Shown: positions 1-9,415 of the stretch, piece after piece
How positions within the stretch are numbered: the stretch's first letter is position 1
How the letters are laid out: each line of letters begins with the position of its first letter
NCBI RefSeq assembly: GCF_003479425.1
Contig: NZ_QUHC01000001.1
Coordinates: forward strand, 372,001-436,000
Length of the DNA: 64,000 nucleotides
Direction of reading: 5' to 3'
Source of the DNA: Odoribacter sp. AF15-53
GTDB taxonomy: Bacteria > Bacteroidota > Bacteroidia > Bacteroidales > Marinifilaceae
Position numbers and translations under genes: made by a program
Notes under the pieces: generated by a model
The model's input: the letters and a program-made list of their open reading frames with translations, nothing else
Told to the model about the DNA's origin: nothing
Databases searched by the model: none

Positions 1-1681
1 TGGTAAGTATGCTAGTGATGTCGATCCCCATTTTCAGGAACGTTTGCCCGATTTGGAACGCGTGGTACGTGAGGGAGTGGCACGGGATATGAATTACCGG
101 TTGGAGGAGATGGGAAAATATTTCCATTCGGTGATGTATTCTCCGTGTAAAGATGAGGTCGTGTTGATGTTCTCGGACATGACCGACACGTTCTCAGCCC
201 ATGAAGCCTTGGATCGTAGCGAGCGTATATTGCGTAATATATACCAGAATCTTCCGGTAGGTATCGAGTTGTATGACAAGGACGGTTACCTGGTAGATTT
301 GAATGAAAAAGAACTTGAGATTTTCGGACTGGAGAAGAAAGAGGACGCTCTGGGAGTTAATTTGTTTGATATCACTCTTTTACCGGAAGAAATGAAGGAG
401 AAAATCAGGAACCGGGAAAATGCCAGTTTCACGCTGGTCTATGATTTCTCTAAATTGAACGGGCTTTACCCAACAAGTAAAAAGGGACAGGTTAATTTAC
501 TGACGAAAATAACGACGTTGTATGATGCGCAAAATAATTTGATCAATTATTTGTTGATCAATCTAGATCGTACGGAAGAGACCCAAGCGTATAACCAGAT
601 TCAGGAATTCAAGGATTTTTTCACCTTGGTGGGGGATTATGCGATGGTCGGTTACGCTCACTTTAACGCCTTGACGCGGGACGGGTATGGTTTGGATAGC
701 TGGTATAGGAACGTGGGGGAAGAGAGCGGTACACCGTTACCGGAGATTATCGGGGTGCATGCCCATTTTCATCCGGATGACCGGGCTTTGATGCTTGCTT
801 TCTTGGCGGATGTTATATCGGGGAAAAGGTCGCATTTGAGGCATGATATGCGTATTCGTCGTGCTGACGGGCATTACACTTGGACCCGGGTAAACGTGCT
901 TGTGCGGGATTATCGCCCGCAGGATGGGATGATAGAGATGATCTGCATTAATTATGATATCACGGAGTTGAAGGAAACCGAGGCGAAATTGATTAAGGCC
1001 AGGGATAAGGCGGAAGAATCGGATCGACTGAAATCGGCTTTTTTGGCAAACATGAGTCACGAGATTCGTACCCCGTTGAATGCGATTGTTGGTTTCTCCA
1101 ATTTGCTGGCTTACGCTCAGGAAGAGACCGAAAAGTTGCAGTATATCAGTATCGTGGAGGAGAATAACGAATTGTTATTACAATTGATTTCAGATATACT
1201 GGATTTGTCGAAGATCGAGGCGGGGACGTTTGAAATGGTGTATAATAACGTGGAAATAAATCAATTGTGCGAGGATGTTGTTGCTTCCTTACAAATGAAG
1301 GTTCCGCAAGGAGTGAAACTTCGTTTTGAAAAGTGGCCCGGGGAGTGTCATGTTTATAGTGATAAAAACCGGATACATCAGGTGATATCTAATTTCGTGA
1401 ATAATGCTTTCAAGTTTACCACTTCGGGAGAGATTGTTGTTCGATCTGTTTTGAAAGGGAAAGAGGTGGAAGTTTCGGTCACGGATACGGGTATGGGGAT
1501 AGAACCCGAGAAGCAGAAGACTATTTTTGATCGGTTCGTGAAATTGAACAGTTTTGCCCACGGTACGGGATTAGGCTTGTCAATATGCAAGAGTATCGTG
1601 GAGCAATTGGGAGGGCGTATCGGGGTAGAATCCGAACCGGGAAAGGGTTCTCGGTTTTGGTTCACACATGCGATAAAATAG
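1..1681 (+). CDS. PAS-domain sensor histidine kinase (5' truncated by window edge)
   Basis: The reading frame is open back to base 2, so the true start lies outside the window. What remains is about 560 residues. Two or three PAS-like segments come first (one includes [13 protein letters not shown], typical of a PAS/PAC end). A HisKA dimerisation helix follows, with the phospho-acceptor in MSHEIRTP (His codon at 1058-1060). The HATPase domain has an N-box (NFVNNAFKF), a G1 box (DTGMGIE) and a G2 box (GTGLGLS). No receiver domain or DNA-binding domain is present before the stop, so it should pass phosphate to a separate response regulator, none of which is in the window. No membrane segment is visible in the portion seen. 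Its input signal is unknown. Confidence 0.93.
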   Translation, partial: GKYASDVDPHFQERLPDLERVVREGVARDMNYRLEEMGKYFHSVMYSPCKDEVVLMFSDMTDTFSAHEALDRSERILRNIYQNLPVGIELYDKDGYLVDLNEKELEIFGLEKKEDALGVNLFDITLLPEEMKEKIRNRENASFTLVYDFSKLNGLYPTSKKGQVNLLTKITTLYDAQNNLINYLLINLDRTEETQAYNQIQEFKDFFTLVGDYAMVGYAHFNALTRDGYGLDSWYRNVGEESGTPLPEIIGVHAHFHPDDRALMLAFLADVISGKRSHLRHDMRIRRADGHYTWTRVNVLVRDYRPQDGMIEMICINYDITELKETEAKLIKARDKAEESDRLKSAFLANMSHEIRTPLNAIVGFSNLLAYAQEETEKLQYISIVEENNELLLQLISDILDLSKIEAGTFEMVYNNVEINQLCEDVVASLQMKVPQGVKLRFEKWPGECHVYSDKNRIHQVISNFVNNAFKFTTSGEIVVRSVLKGKEVEVSVTDTGMGIEPEKQKTIFDRFVKLNSFAHGTGLGLSICKSIVEQLGGRIGVESEPGKGSRFWFTHAIK

Positions 1682-2134
1682 TTTTTTTTAGTCCTGTTCA
1701 TTGCTCTCTGTGACTTATGGTTGAGTTACCCTTTCTCTTGATCAAGAACATAACAACTACATAACACTAACATAGCATAAACACATATTTCGGTCTATGT
1801 TCCGTTAGTGTTATGTAGGGATTTCTTTATTGTTCAAGTGTAGCGATTGAGGTGAGATTGCCGAGGTCAGTTTCATCTCAAAGGGGGGGGCATATACTCC
1901 CTGAATTTGAGAGAAATTTAAACAGGCTCAAAATATTTTACCTGTTTCATGGTTAATTAAACTTGCTATTACATGAAAATGTGAAGGTAATACGAGGCTC
2001 AACACGAAATAATGGTGGAAAAAGATTCTATTTTCGAGCTGAAAAAGAGATAAATAGTAATAAATGTTAAAACTTTAATTTCTTTTCATACATTTTCCCG
2101 TTTCGTGTGTAACACGGATACAGAGACAGAGAAT
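1682..2134. other. Intergenic region with inverted repeats and a G8 tract
   Basis: No gene is seen here. It holds a 14-bp perfect inverted repeat (CTACATAACACTAA at 1757-1770, its complement at 1805-1818), a run of eight G at 1883-1890, and a 7-bp inverted repeat AAACAGG/CCTGTTT at 1920-1926 and 1941-1947. The first repeat may end the kinase transcript, but it has no proper T tract. A promoter for the FecR gene must lie here, yet no good TTTG-N19-TAnnTTTG match was seen. Confidence 0.6.
1757..1818. repeat. 14-bp inverted repeat, 34-nt spacer
   Basis: Arms are 1757-1770 and 1805-1818, perfectly complementary over 14 bp. The match continues over five more bases (CATAG/CTATG) if a 5-nt bulge (TTCCG) is allowed. 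It could fold as a stem-loop at the end of the kinase transcript or act as an operator for a dimeric regulator. The sequence alone does not decide. Confidence 0.6.
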
Positions 2135-3259
2135 ATGATGAAAGAATTAAATAAATTAATCACGAAGGATATCTTTGATTGTTTGTCGGAAGATGAGGCG
2201 GTGCGACTGGAAGAATTACGCGCTAAGCTGCATATTGATGACGAGGCGTATGGGCGGATGAAGAAGACGATCACGGGTAAGGTTTTGCACGAGCGGATTG
2301 TTGCCGCGAGAAGGAAACCGAATCGGGTGATGAAGATGGTACGTTACGCGGCAATATTGATACTGCCTTTGGCTGTTGTGGCTTACGTGTTACTGAGTAC
2401 TAGTAAACCGACGGAACCTATTACGGTGGTTCGGAATCAAATTGAAGAGAAGTTATCTGCCCCGGTTCGTAAACAACCCGTGTTGGTCCTGAATGATGGC
2501 TCCGTGTTGCAGTTAGCCCGTGAAGAGGGGAAGAGAGAGGTTACCTCGAACGCCACGAGCGACGGTAATGAACTGGTTTATTCGAAAAATGATTCGCCGG
2601 AAAATCGGGTTACCGTGGAGTATCATACCGTGATGGTGCCCAAAGGCGGGGAATATCACGTGGTCTTGGCGGACGGCACGAAGGTCTGGTTTAACGAAGA
2701 GACAGAGTTGAAATATCCCGTGGTATTCGTCGGAGAGAAACGGGAGGTGTATCTAAAAAGCGGCGAGGTATATCTAGAGGTGGCAAGAGACGAGAAGTGT
2801 CCTTTTATTGTCCACACGGGGAACGGGGATATTCGGGTTTTGGGAACCCAGTTTAACGTGAAGTACTTGACGGATCAAAAGGTGGCCACGACATTGGTTA
2901 AAGGGGGCGTGCAAGTGAAGAAAGGGAATGTCAAGGTGATTTTGCAACCGAATCAACAGGCCGTAGTCGGTGAAGTCGTGAGTAAGATACCTGTCATGGA
3001 CGTGGAGGACGTGGAAGAGATTATCTGTTGGAAGGATAACATGTTTTTGTTCCGGGACGTGGAGTTGGAACAAATCATGGATAAGTTGGCCGAATGGTAC
3101 GGTTTTACCGTGTTTTATGAGACCCCGGAAACGAAGAGCGAGAAGTTTTTCGTACGGATAGATAAGTATGCCGAGGTGAATGGGATTTTGGAAGTGATGT
3201 CGGAAGTAAGTAATGTCAAATTTAAAATAAGCGGAAAAACAGTAAGCGTGTATAGATGA
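2135..3259 (+). CDS. FecR-family anti-sigma factor (locus A)
   Basis: A 374-residue inner-membrane signal transducer. It has a cytoplasmic N-terminal segment of about 65 residues, one membrane helix (around AAILILPLAVVAYVLL), then a periplasmic FecR domain (VPKGGEYHVVLADGTKVWFNEET, LKSGEVYLEVARDEKCPF, VLGTQFNVKY) and a C-terminal DUF4974-like STN-type region (KLAEWYGFTVFYE). In this family the protein relays ligand binding at a SusC receptor to an ECF sigma factor. A GTG lies in frame upstream at 2105, but ATG at 2135 (or 2138) is preferred because it follows a purine-rich stretch and begins the usual N-terminus. The partner sigma gene, normally just upstream, is missing; the neighbour is the histidine kinase. 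SusC follows after a terminator. Confidence 0.93.
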   Translation: MMKELNKLITKDIFDCLSEDEAVRLEELRAKLHIDDEAYGRMKKTITGKVLHERIVAARRKPNRVMKMVRYAAILILPLAVVAYVLLSTSKPTEPITVVRNQIEEKLSAPVRKQPVLVLNDGSVLQLAREEGKREVTSNATSDGNELVYSKNDSPENRVTVEYHTVMVPKGGEYHVVLADGTKVWFNEETELKYPVVFVGEKREVYLKSGEVYLEVARDEKCPFIVHTGNGDIRVLGTQFNVKYLTDQKVATTLVKGGVQVKKGNVKVILQPNQQAVVGEVVSKIPVMDVEDVEEIICWKDNMFLFRDVELEQIMDKLAEWYGFTVFYETPETKSEKFFVRIDKYAEVNGILEVMSEVSNVKFKISGKTVSVYR

Positions 3260-3264
3260 GAAAA

Positions 3265-3291
3265 GCGAGTGCTACCAACACTCGCCTTTTT
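3265..3291 (+). terminator. Intrinsic terminator between FecR and SusC
   Basis: Stem GCGAGTG (3265-3271) pairs with CACTCGC (3279-3285) across a 7-nt loop, followed by CTTTTT. It probably separates low-level anti-sigma transcription from the sigma-dependent SusC/SusD transcript. Confidence 0.8.
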
Positions 3292-3338
3292 CAAAGCCTC
3301 CTAGAAGGCACAAATGTTAAATTCTAATTTACAAATGT

Positions 3339-6300
3339 ATGAAAAAAATGTTTGATTTCTGGGGAAGTCATGTCAAAAAAATTCCCCTTCAAGGTTTATT
3401 ATGCCTTTTTATATTGTGTTTGAGTCTACCGATTTACGCTCAAAACAAGGAAGGCAAGATAAACATCAACGTGAAGGAAGCCAGCGTGAAAGAGGTCTTG
3501 GAGATTATCAAAAAACATGATTATCGTTTGGTGTATTCCACGGCCGTGATTGATGCTTGTAAGAAAAAGATCACGATGGATTTGAAAAAAGCCACGGTGG
3601 CGCAAATATTGGACGAGGCTTTCAAGGAAACCGATTTGGTTTACAAGATCGAGAAGAACCTGATCACGATTAAAGAAGTGAAGAAAGACGAATCAATTGT
3701 GGCGAAAGGTGTCGTGAAGGACGAGAAGGGAAATCCGATTCCGGGAGTGGCCGTGCTTATCAAGGGTACCGCCACGGGTACGGCCACGGATAACAAGGGA
3801 AATTTCCAGATCAAGGTGGCGAAGAACAGCGCGTTGATTTTCTCTTTCCTGGGGATGGAAACAAAGACTGTGTTTGTAAAATCGGAAACTCCGATTAGTG
3901 TGGAGATGAAGGAGATGATGAACGAGGTGGAAGAGGTTGTTGTAACAGGTTTTCAAGTATTGAAAAAAAGAGAGTCTACTTCTTCGATTGTTTCTTTGAA
4001 AGCGGAAGATATCATGGAACCGGTGGGAACTTCTATTGACCAGATGTTGCAGGGTAAGGTTCCGGGGATGTCAGTAATGCAGATGACCTCGACAGTGGGG
4101 GCGGCTCCGAAAATTCGTATTCGTGGTTCTTCCACGATTATTGGTAATCGTGAGCCGGTGTGGGTGTTGGATGGTGTGGTTTTACAAGATCCCGTGCCCT
4201 TGGATGCAGCACAGTTGAACAGTATGGATCAGGTGAATCTGATTGGTAATGCTATCTCCGGTTTGAACCCGGAGGATATCGAACGTATCGATGTGTTAAA
4301 GGATGCTTCGGCCACGGCATTATACGGGACGAAAGCGGCTAATGGTGTTATCGTGATTACCACGAAGAGGGGAAAACCGGGAGCGCCTTCCATTCGTTAT
4401 AGTAATTCGATGAATTTTATAGAGAGGCCGAGTTATGATAATTTGTTTTTGATGAATTCTAAGGAAAGAATCGAGGTTTCAGAGGAGATTTATCGAAGGG
4501 GATTGGAATTTGTGGGTTTTTCTCCCACGAATGCCGGATTTGAAGGTGCTTTGTATCAGTTACGTGGTGGAATGATCAATCAGAAACAATTTTCTGATGA
4601 AGTGCAAAAAATGAAAGAGATGAATACGGATTGGTTTGATTTGTTGTTCCGTAATTCGTTTAGTCATCAGCACACGCTGTCTGTCTCGGGAGCGAATGAA
4701 CGGGTTGATTTTTATTTTTCTGCAGGTTATGCCGATCAGCAAGGAGCTCCTTTACAGGAGCAAGAGGAACGCTTTAGTTTTATGTCGAACATGGGATTTA
4801 AAATATCGAATCGTTTCCGTGCAACAGTTATGTTGGGAGCTAGTATAACGACAACGAATCGTCCTTCTGTGGACTTGTTACAATATGCTTTCAATACTTC
4901 TCGCGCTATTCCGGCATATAATGAGGATGGTAGTTGGTTCTTCTATGATTACGAGGCCGGGTATACCGATATCCCTTTACCGTATAATGTATTTAATGAA
5001 TTGCATCATTCTGGGGCTGAAGATAAAACTAGAAGTGTTAATACAAACATTAATTTAGATTATAAATTTGCGTCTTGGTTGTCGGCTAATGCGGTTCTGT
5101 CTTATAATACCAGTTCTACAAAGCGTGAAAGTTGGTATGGCGAACGTAGTTATATGGTTTCTACTTATCGGCAATTACCTTACGGGTATGATAAAAATCA
5201 ATTGGGTGAAAATTTGGATAATTATAGAAATAATGTCTGCCAGATACCCTATGGAGGTATATTGAATACAAATACGAACGAGGCCGATTCTTTTACAGCA
5301 CGGGTTTCTTTCAGTGTGAATAAATCATTTAATGATGTACATAGCCTATCTCTCGTAGGAGGTTTGGATATGCAATCCCAAAAAGCAAAGGGGTATAAAA
5401 AGGAAGATTGGGGGTATTTACCGGAACGGGGGCAGAAGTTCGTGTCAATATCACGGTTGGATGATTGGCGAGAGGCCGCTTTGCGAATGGTACAGATGAA
5501 GCCTACGATTACGGATGCTACGAATAATAGTATTGCTTATTATGGATCTTTGTCTTACGCCTATAAAGGTAAATATATCATGAGTGCCAATATTCGTGGG
5601 GAAGGGTCTAACAAGTTGGGAGAACAGGCTCGATTTTTACCTATTTGGTCCGTATCCGCTCGATGGAACGTGACGGATGAGCGTTTTATGGAACCGCTAT
5701 TAAATGTAATCTCCAATTTGGGTATTCGTAGTTCTTACGGTATTCAAGCGAATGTGACGGATGCGCATAATCCTAATATGATTATTTCTTTGGGATCTTT
5801 TGATACAAATTCAGAAGAATACAAAGCAACTCTTCAGTCTTTGCCGAACAAGGGATTGAAATGGGAAAAAACAGAGGCTTTTAATATTTCTGTTGATTTC
5901 GATTTGTTTAAAGGAAAGCTTTCGGGATCTTTTGATTCTTGGAGTAAAAAGAGTAAGGATCAATTATTATCTTTGGAGGTGACAAGTACGAATGGAGCGA
6001 AATCAGTCACGATTAATGGTGGTGATTTGACAAATAGGGGATGGGAATTGGGATTATCTGCAACCCCGATTAAAACGAAAGATTTTAAATGGAATTTTAC
6101 ATTTAATACGAGTAAAACGTATAATGAAGTTGCTACGACTGCAAATCAAAGTGTGTCTTATGGAGAATATTTGAGCGGTACACTGGTAAAAGATGGGTAT
6201 TCACTAAATTCCTTCTATTCTTATCGATTCGGGGGGCTAGACGAAAATGGGATTCCAACATATTTGGGTTTGGAGGATCATGATGCAGACGGAAATGTAA

Positions 6301-6932
6301 CGATTACTACCCAAGAACAAGCTTTTGCTTCAGCGATGGCGTATAGTGGAAAACGTGAAGCGGATCTTACGGGTGGTTTATCCATGGGGTTTCATTACAA
6401 AAAATTGAGTCTTAATACAACATTTGTATTGTCTATTGGTTCCAAGATACGTTTGAACGATTTGTACCAAGGGAGTAGTTTTAAAATCCCTTATCCCGGG
6501 CAAAATATGGGATCTGATTTCGTGAAACGTTGGAGGAAACCGGGGGATGAGAAGTACACTAATATTCCTGCATTGACAGATGAATTTTATTCCGTAGCAG
6601 GAATGTACAGGGGAGGGGATAATCCAATAAATAAAACGGATATTATGAATAACGTGTCATCAAATTATTGGCAAATGTATAATAATGCAGACATGCGGGT
6701 GGTTTCCGGAAACTTTTTACGATGTAAATCCTTATCGTTATCTTATTCATTTGATAATGATATCGTTCGAAAGTTATATCTGAAATCATTGTCCATGAGT
6801 TTAGCTGTGAGTAATCCTTTTGTGATCAAACCGAAAGGGTTGCATGGACGTGATCCGGAGCAAGTGACAATGGGGTCAGGGACGATTCCTCCTCAACAAA
6901 CCTATTCGTTTACAATGAATGTAACCTTTTAA
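3339..6932 (+). CDS. SusC/RagA TonB-dependent outer-membrane transporter (locus A)
   Basis: An outer-membrane import channel of 1197 residues. A signal peptide ends near PIYAQ (about residue 35). An STN domain follows (about 45-105: INVKEASVKEVLEII), which marks receptors that signal to FecR/ECF pairs. Next come a carboxypeptidase-like regulatory domain (about 123-195: GNPIPGVAVLIKGTATGT), the SusC linker VVVTG, and a plug with the hallmark DVLKDASATALYGTKAANGV. The rest is a 22-strand barrel ending in an aromatic residue (MNVTF). The SusD partner starts 12 bp downstream. The substrate cannot be read from sequence; a metalloprotease downstream suggests peptides. It is clearly G-rich on the coding strand, unlike the second SusC in this window. 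Confidence 0.97.
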   Translation: MKKMFDFWGSHVKKIPLQGLLCLFILCLSLPIYAQNKEGKININVKEASVKEVLEIIKKHDYRLVYSTAVIDACKKKITMDLKKATVAQILDEAFKETDLVYKIEKNLITIKEVKKDESIVAKGVVKDEKGNPIPGVAVLIKGTATGTATDNKGNFQIKVAKNSALIFSFLGMETKTVFVKSETPISVEMKEMMNEVEEVVVTGFQVLKKRESTSSIVSLKAEDIMEPVGTSIDQMLQGKVPGMSVMQMTSTVGAAPKIRIRGSSTIIGNREPVWVLDGVVLQDPVPLDAAQLNSMDQVNLIGNAISGLNPEDIERIDVLKDASATALYGTKAANGVIVITTKRGKPGAPSIRYSNSMNFIERPSYDNLFLMNSKERIEVSEEIYRRGLEFVGFSPTNAGFEGALYQLRGGMINQKQFSDEVQKMKEMNTDWFDLLFRNSFSHQHTLSVSGANERVDFYFSAGYADQQGAPLQEQEERFSFMSNMGFKISNRFRATVMLGASITTTNRPSVDLLQYAFNTSRAIPAYNEDGSWFFYDYEAGYTDIPLPYNVFNELHHSGAEDKTRSVNTNINLDYKFASWLSANAVLSYNTSSTKRESWYGERSYMVSTYRQLPYGYDKNQLGENLDNYRNNVCQIPYGGILNTNTNEADSFTARVSFSVNKSFNDVHSLSLVGGLDMQSQKAKGYKKEDWGYLPERGQKFVSISRLDDWREAALRMVQMKPTITDATNNSIAYYGSLSYAYKGKYIMSANIRGEGSNKLGEQARFLPIWSVSARWNVTDERFMEPLLNVISNLGIRSSYGIQANVTDAHNPNMIISLGSFDTNSEEYKATLQSLPNKGLKWEKTEAFNISVDFDLFKGKLSGSFDSWSKKSKDQLLSLEVTSTNGAKSVTINGGDLTNRGWELGLSATPIKTKDFKWNFTFNTSKTYNEVATTANQSVSYGEYLSGTLVKDGYSLNSFYSYRFGGLDENGIPTYLGLEDHDADGNVTITTQEQAFASAMAYSGKREADLTGGLSMGFHYKKLSLNTTFVLSIGSKIRLNDLYQGSSFKIPYPGQNMGSDFVKRWRKPGDEKYTNIPALTDEFYSVAGMYRGGDNPINKTDIMNNVSSNYWQMYNNADMRVVSGNFLRCKSLSLSYSFDNDIVRKLYLKSLSMSLAVSNPFVIKPKGLHGRDPEQVTMGSGTIPPQQTYSFTMNVTF

Positions 6933-6944
6933 CTGAGATAAGAG

Positions 6945-8384
6945 ATGAAACAGATAGTATATATAATTTCTTTATATTTTATGTGTATCTCTTGTAGTGA
7001 TTTTCTCGACTACAAGGATAACGACAAGGTGATACCAGATGAATTGGATCAGTATAGCGAACTGGTATTGGGAGAATTGATACAACAATCTATGGGTGCC
7101 TCATGCTATAATTTATGGATCATGAGTGATGATTTTGGAACATTTGTTCCTTCGTGGATAGGGGATCGTACGGTAGATACTCGGGAATCATATCAGAATT
7201 GGTATGGATGGGCTAAAGAGAGTCAGATTACTCCTAAAGGAGATGAAAAGATTGATCCCGCTTGGGAACATTTTTATCACAAGGTGTTAATGTGTAATAT
7301 CATTGAGGCTGATGTTAATAAATTTGCGGATGATGCGGAAGGTGTAAAACATCGTTTGTTAGGAGAAGTACAAGCGCTTCGGGCGATGTCTTACTGGTAT
7401 TTATTGAATATGTATGGAGAACCTTATCGTGGTGAGGAACAGGCCAGAACTGCCATGGGTGTACCTATTAATAAGGAAACGAGTATAAAAGATGAATTAT
7501 ACGAGAGGGCTACATTGCGTGAAGTGTATGGATTGATAGAAGAAAATTTGAAAAGCGCTTTGCAGCATTTAGAGCAAGGTGAGCAAAAGAATACTATTTT
7601 CCGTCCCAATAAAGATGTCGTCCGTTTGTTCTTGTCGCGTATTTACTTGGAGCAAAAGAGGTACGATGATGTGATTACGGTTTGTAATGATGCTTTGAAA
7701 GAAACAATGCGAACCATTATTCCTGTGAGCGAGATGTTAACTTATCAGGATAGTCAAAAACCGATGTTGAATAAGGATAATAATAGTATGATTTTTTCCT
7801 GGTTTAATCGGGACGGTTATCCGGGCTCTTCTGTTTCGGACTATAGTTCTGGTAGATATTGTCCGGCAGAGGATTTGGTTGCGCTATTTGTGAGTAATGA
7901 TATACGTAAATATCCTAATGTTTCATGGGATGGTAATAAACACAATATTCGGAAATATGGAGCATCGACATCTGGATGTGGAGATATGAATTATAGGGTT
8001 GAAGAAATTTATTTTAATCGAGCAGAAGCCTATATCGAGAAAGGTGAATGGAAGTTGGGAATGAAAGATATTAATGAGGTTTATTCGAAACGCTTGGAAG
8101 ATGGGAGCGGACATTTGGAGGCTACGAATGTAGATGATGCTAGAACGTATCTGCGTAATGAAAAAAGAAAAGAGTTTTGTTTTGAAGATATTCGTTGGTT
8201 TGATATTCGACGTTGGGGATTGGTGATAGAACATAAATTTTATAATTTCAGTATGGATGGAACTTACTTTACATATATTTTGGAAGCGGAGAGTCCGAAT
8301 TATGTATTGCCGTTACCGTTGGATATTCAACGACGTAATTATAAAATAGAGCAACCGAAACGGGTTGAAATCCAAACCAAATAA
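6945..8384 (+). CDS. SusD/RagB-family substrate-binding lipoprotein (locus A)
   Basis: A 479-residue surface lipoprotein that forms the lid on the SusC barrel. The signal sequence ends in a lipobox with the modified Cys at residue 17 (CISC-S). Helical TPR-like segments typical of SusD follow (RLLGEVQALRAMSYWYLLNMYGEPY, then FRPNKDVVRLFLSRIYLEQKRYDDVI). The conserved C-terminal signature ICFEDIRWFDIRRWGL-like is present (EFCFEDIRWFDIRRWG). It is translated in tandem with SusC and with the lipoprotein gene 14 bp downstream, so the three genes form one transcript. Confidence 0.96.
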   Translation: MKQIVYIISLYFMCISCSDFLDYKDNDKVIPDELDQYSELVLGELIQQSMGASCYNLWIMSDDFGTFVPSWIGDRTVDTRESYQNWYGWAKESQITPKGDEKIDPAWEHFYHKVLMCNIIEADVNKFADDAEGVKHRLLGEVQALRAMSYWYLLNMYGEPYRGEEQARTAMGVPINKETSIKDELYERATLREVYGLIEENLKSALQHLEQGEQKNTIFRPNKDVVRLFLSRIYLEQKRYDDVITVCNDALKETMRTIIPVSEMLTYQDSQKPMLNKDNNSMIFSWFNRDGYPGSSVSDYSSGRYCPAEDLVALFVSNDIRKYPNVSWDGNKHNIRKYGASTSGCGDMNYRVEEIYFNRAEAYIEKGEWKLGMKDINEVYSKRLEDGSGHLEATNVDDARTYLRNEKRKEFCFEDIRWFDIRRWGLVIEHKFYNFSMDGTYFTYILEAESPNYVLPLPLDIQRRNYKIEQPKRVEIQTK

Positions 8385-8398
8385 ATGCAAGAATAGTT

Positions 8399-9310
8399 AT
8401 GAAAAAAGTATTAATGTTTTTGTGGTGTGGACTGTTGTTTGTCGGATGTTTTGATGATGAGACAATTCATGCCGAATATGTGGAATATGGAAGAGTCTAC
8501 GATACAACGTCAACAGACCCCGTGGTGCGGTATCTTTCTCAATATTATTGTAAATATGGAAAATTGTTGATCTTAGATCCGGATACGGCAGATTATATGT
8601 TTAACTTCCAGTCGAAGAATGATGTACACATGGTTCAACCTAAGCAGGAAACAGAGAGTCTTTTAAAGAGATTGCAGTTTATAGAAGAAATGTTTCTTAA
8701 CGGGTATCGTGATGATGTGAAATATAATTTGTTTCCGAATGCGATAATTGTAGCGGATTCGATACAAAATCTTAACACGGGTCAATATGTCAATATCTAT
8801 ACTACTACTTATTATATCGCTTTTTTGGTGAATGATGGGAGTCTGGATATGAGTGAAGAAGAAAAAGAAACGCTCTCAAGAAGTTGGAATAAGACTTTTT
8901 TGGATTATTGTACGAAAAAGATTGGATGGATGGTTCCGGAGGAGTTTTATCTTTACCCGACAGATGAGGAGTTCGGCAAGAAAGAGAATTGGTGGTATCC
9001 GTTTCCGGGAGCAAAAGAAGAAGATGTTGCGGATATGAATCTTGTTTGGGAAAAAGGATATCCTACCGCAAAATGGGATTGGAATTTTGGAGATAATTGG
9101 ACTATGGAATGGGGATATGCCATGTCTTCTTCTAAAGCCGGATATTTGGAGAAGTTTTTTGAGTTTTTATTTACTACTCCACAGGAAACTATAGATAAAG
9201 CTATTGCGGATCACGAGAAATTAAAAAAAGCACATGATATATTGGATCAAGCGTTGAAAGATGATTTCGGGATTGATTACCGTACGATGACGTATAAATC
9301 AAAAAAGTGA
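8399..9310 (+). CDS. Lipoprotein resembling Mx1 putative metallopeptidases but without HExxH
   Basis: A 303-residue lipoprotein (modified Cys at residue 17, VGC-F). The order of segments resembles the putative zinc-binding metallopeptidase family (Peptidase_Mx1) commonly encoded beside SusC/SusD: an early KYGKLLILDPDTADYMF strand, a LKRLQFIEEMFLNGY helix, then KYNLFPNAIIVADS. The part that should carry HExxH has none here; the segment around ETLSRSWNKTFLDYCTKK takes its place. If the family assignment is right, this is a non-catalytic form that may bind peptides at the cell surface. The resemblance is by eye and could be wrong. It sits directly after SusD and before a true metalloprotease. 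Confidence 0.6.
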   Translation: MKKVLMFLWCGLLFVGCFDDETIHAEYVEYGRVYDTTSTDPVVRYLSQYYCKYGKLLILDPDTADYMFNFQSKNDVHMVQPKQETESLLKRLQFIEEMFLNGYRDDVKYNLFPNAIIVADSIQNLNTGQYVNIYTTTYYIAFLVNDGSLDMSEEEKETLSRSWNKTFLDYCTKKIGWMVPEEFYLYPTDEEFGKKENWWYPFPGAKEEDVADMNLVWEKGYPTAKWDWNFGDNWTMEWGYAMSSSKAGYLEKFFEFLFTTPQETIDKAIADHEKLKKAHDILDQALKDDFGIDYRTMTYKSKK

Positions 9311-9330
9311 TTGAAGGAAAGTCTTGGAAC

Positions 9331-9370
9331 AAGAGTGTGCTCTCGGGAAAAGGGCATTCTCTTACTTTTA
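9331..9370 (+). terminator. Possible weak terminator after the SusD-linked lipoprotein
   Basis: An imperfect stem (AAGAGTGTGC at 9331-9340 with GCATTCTCTT at 9354-9363) is followed by a short T-rich stretch. It may reduce read-through into the metalloprotease gene. Confidence 0.3.
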
Positions 9371-9415
9371 GTGTTAAAAAATGTATTGTTATTGAATAGT
9401 TAATTGATTATCTGT

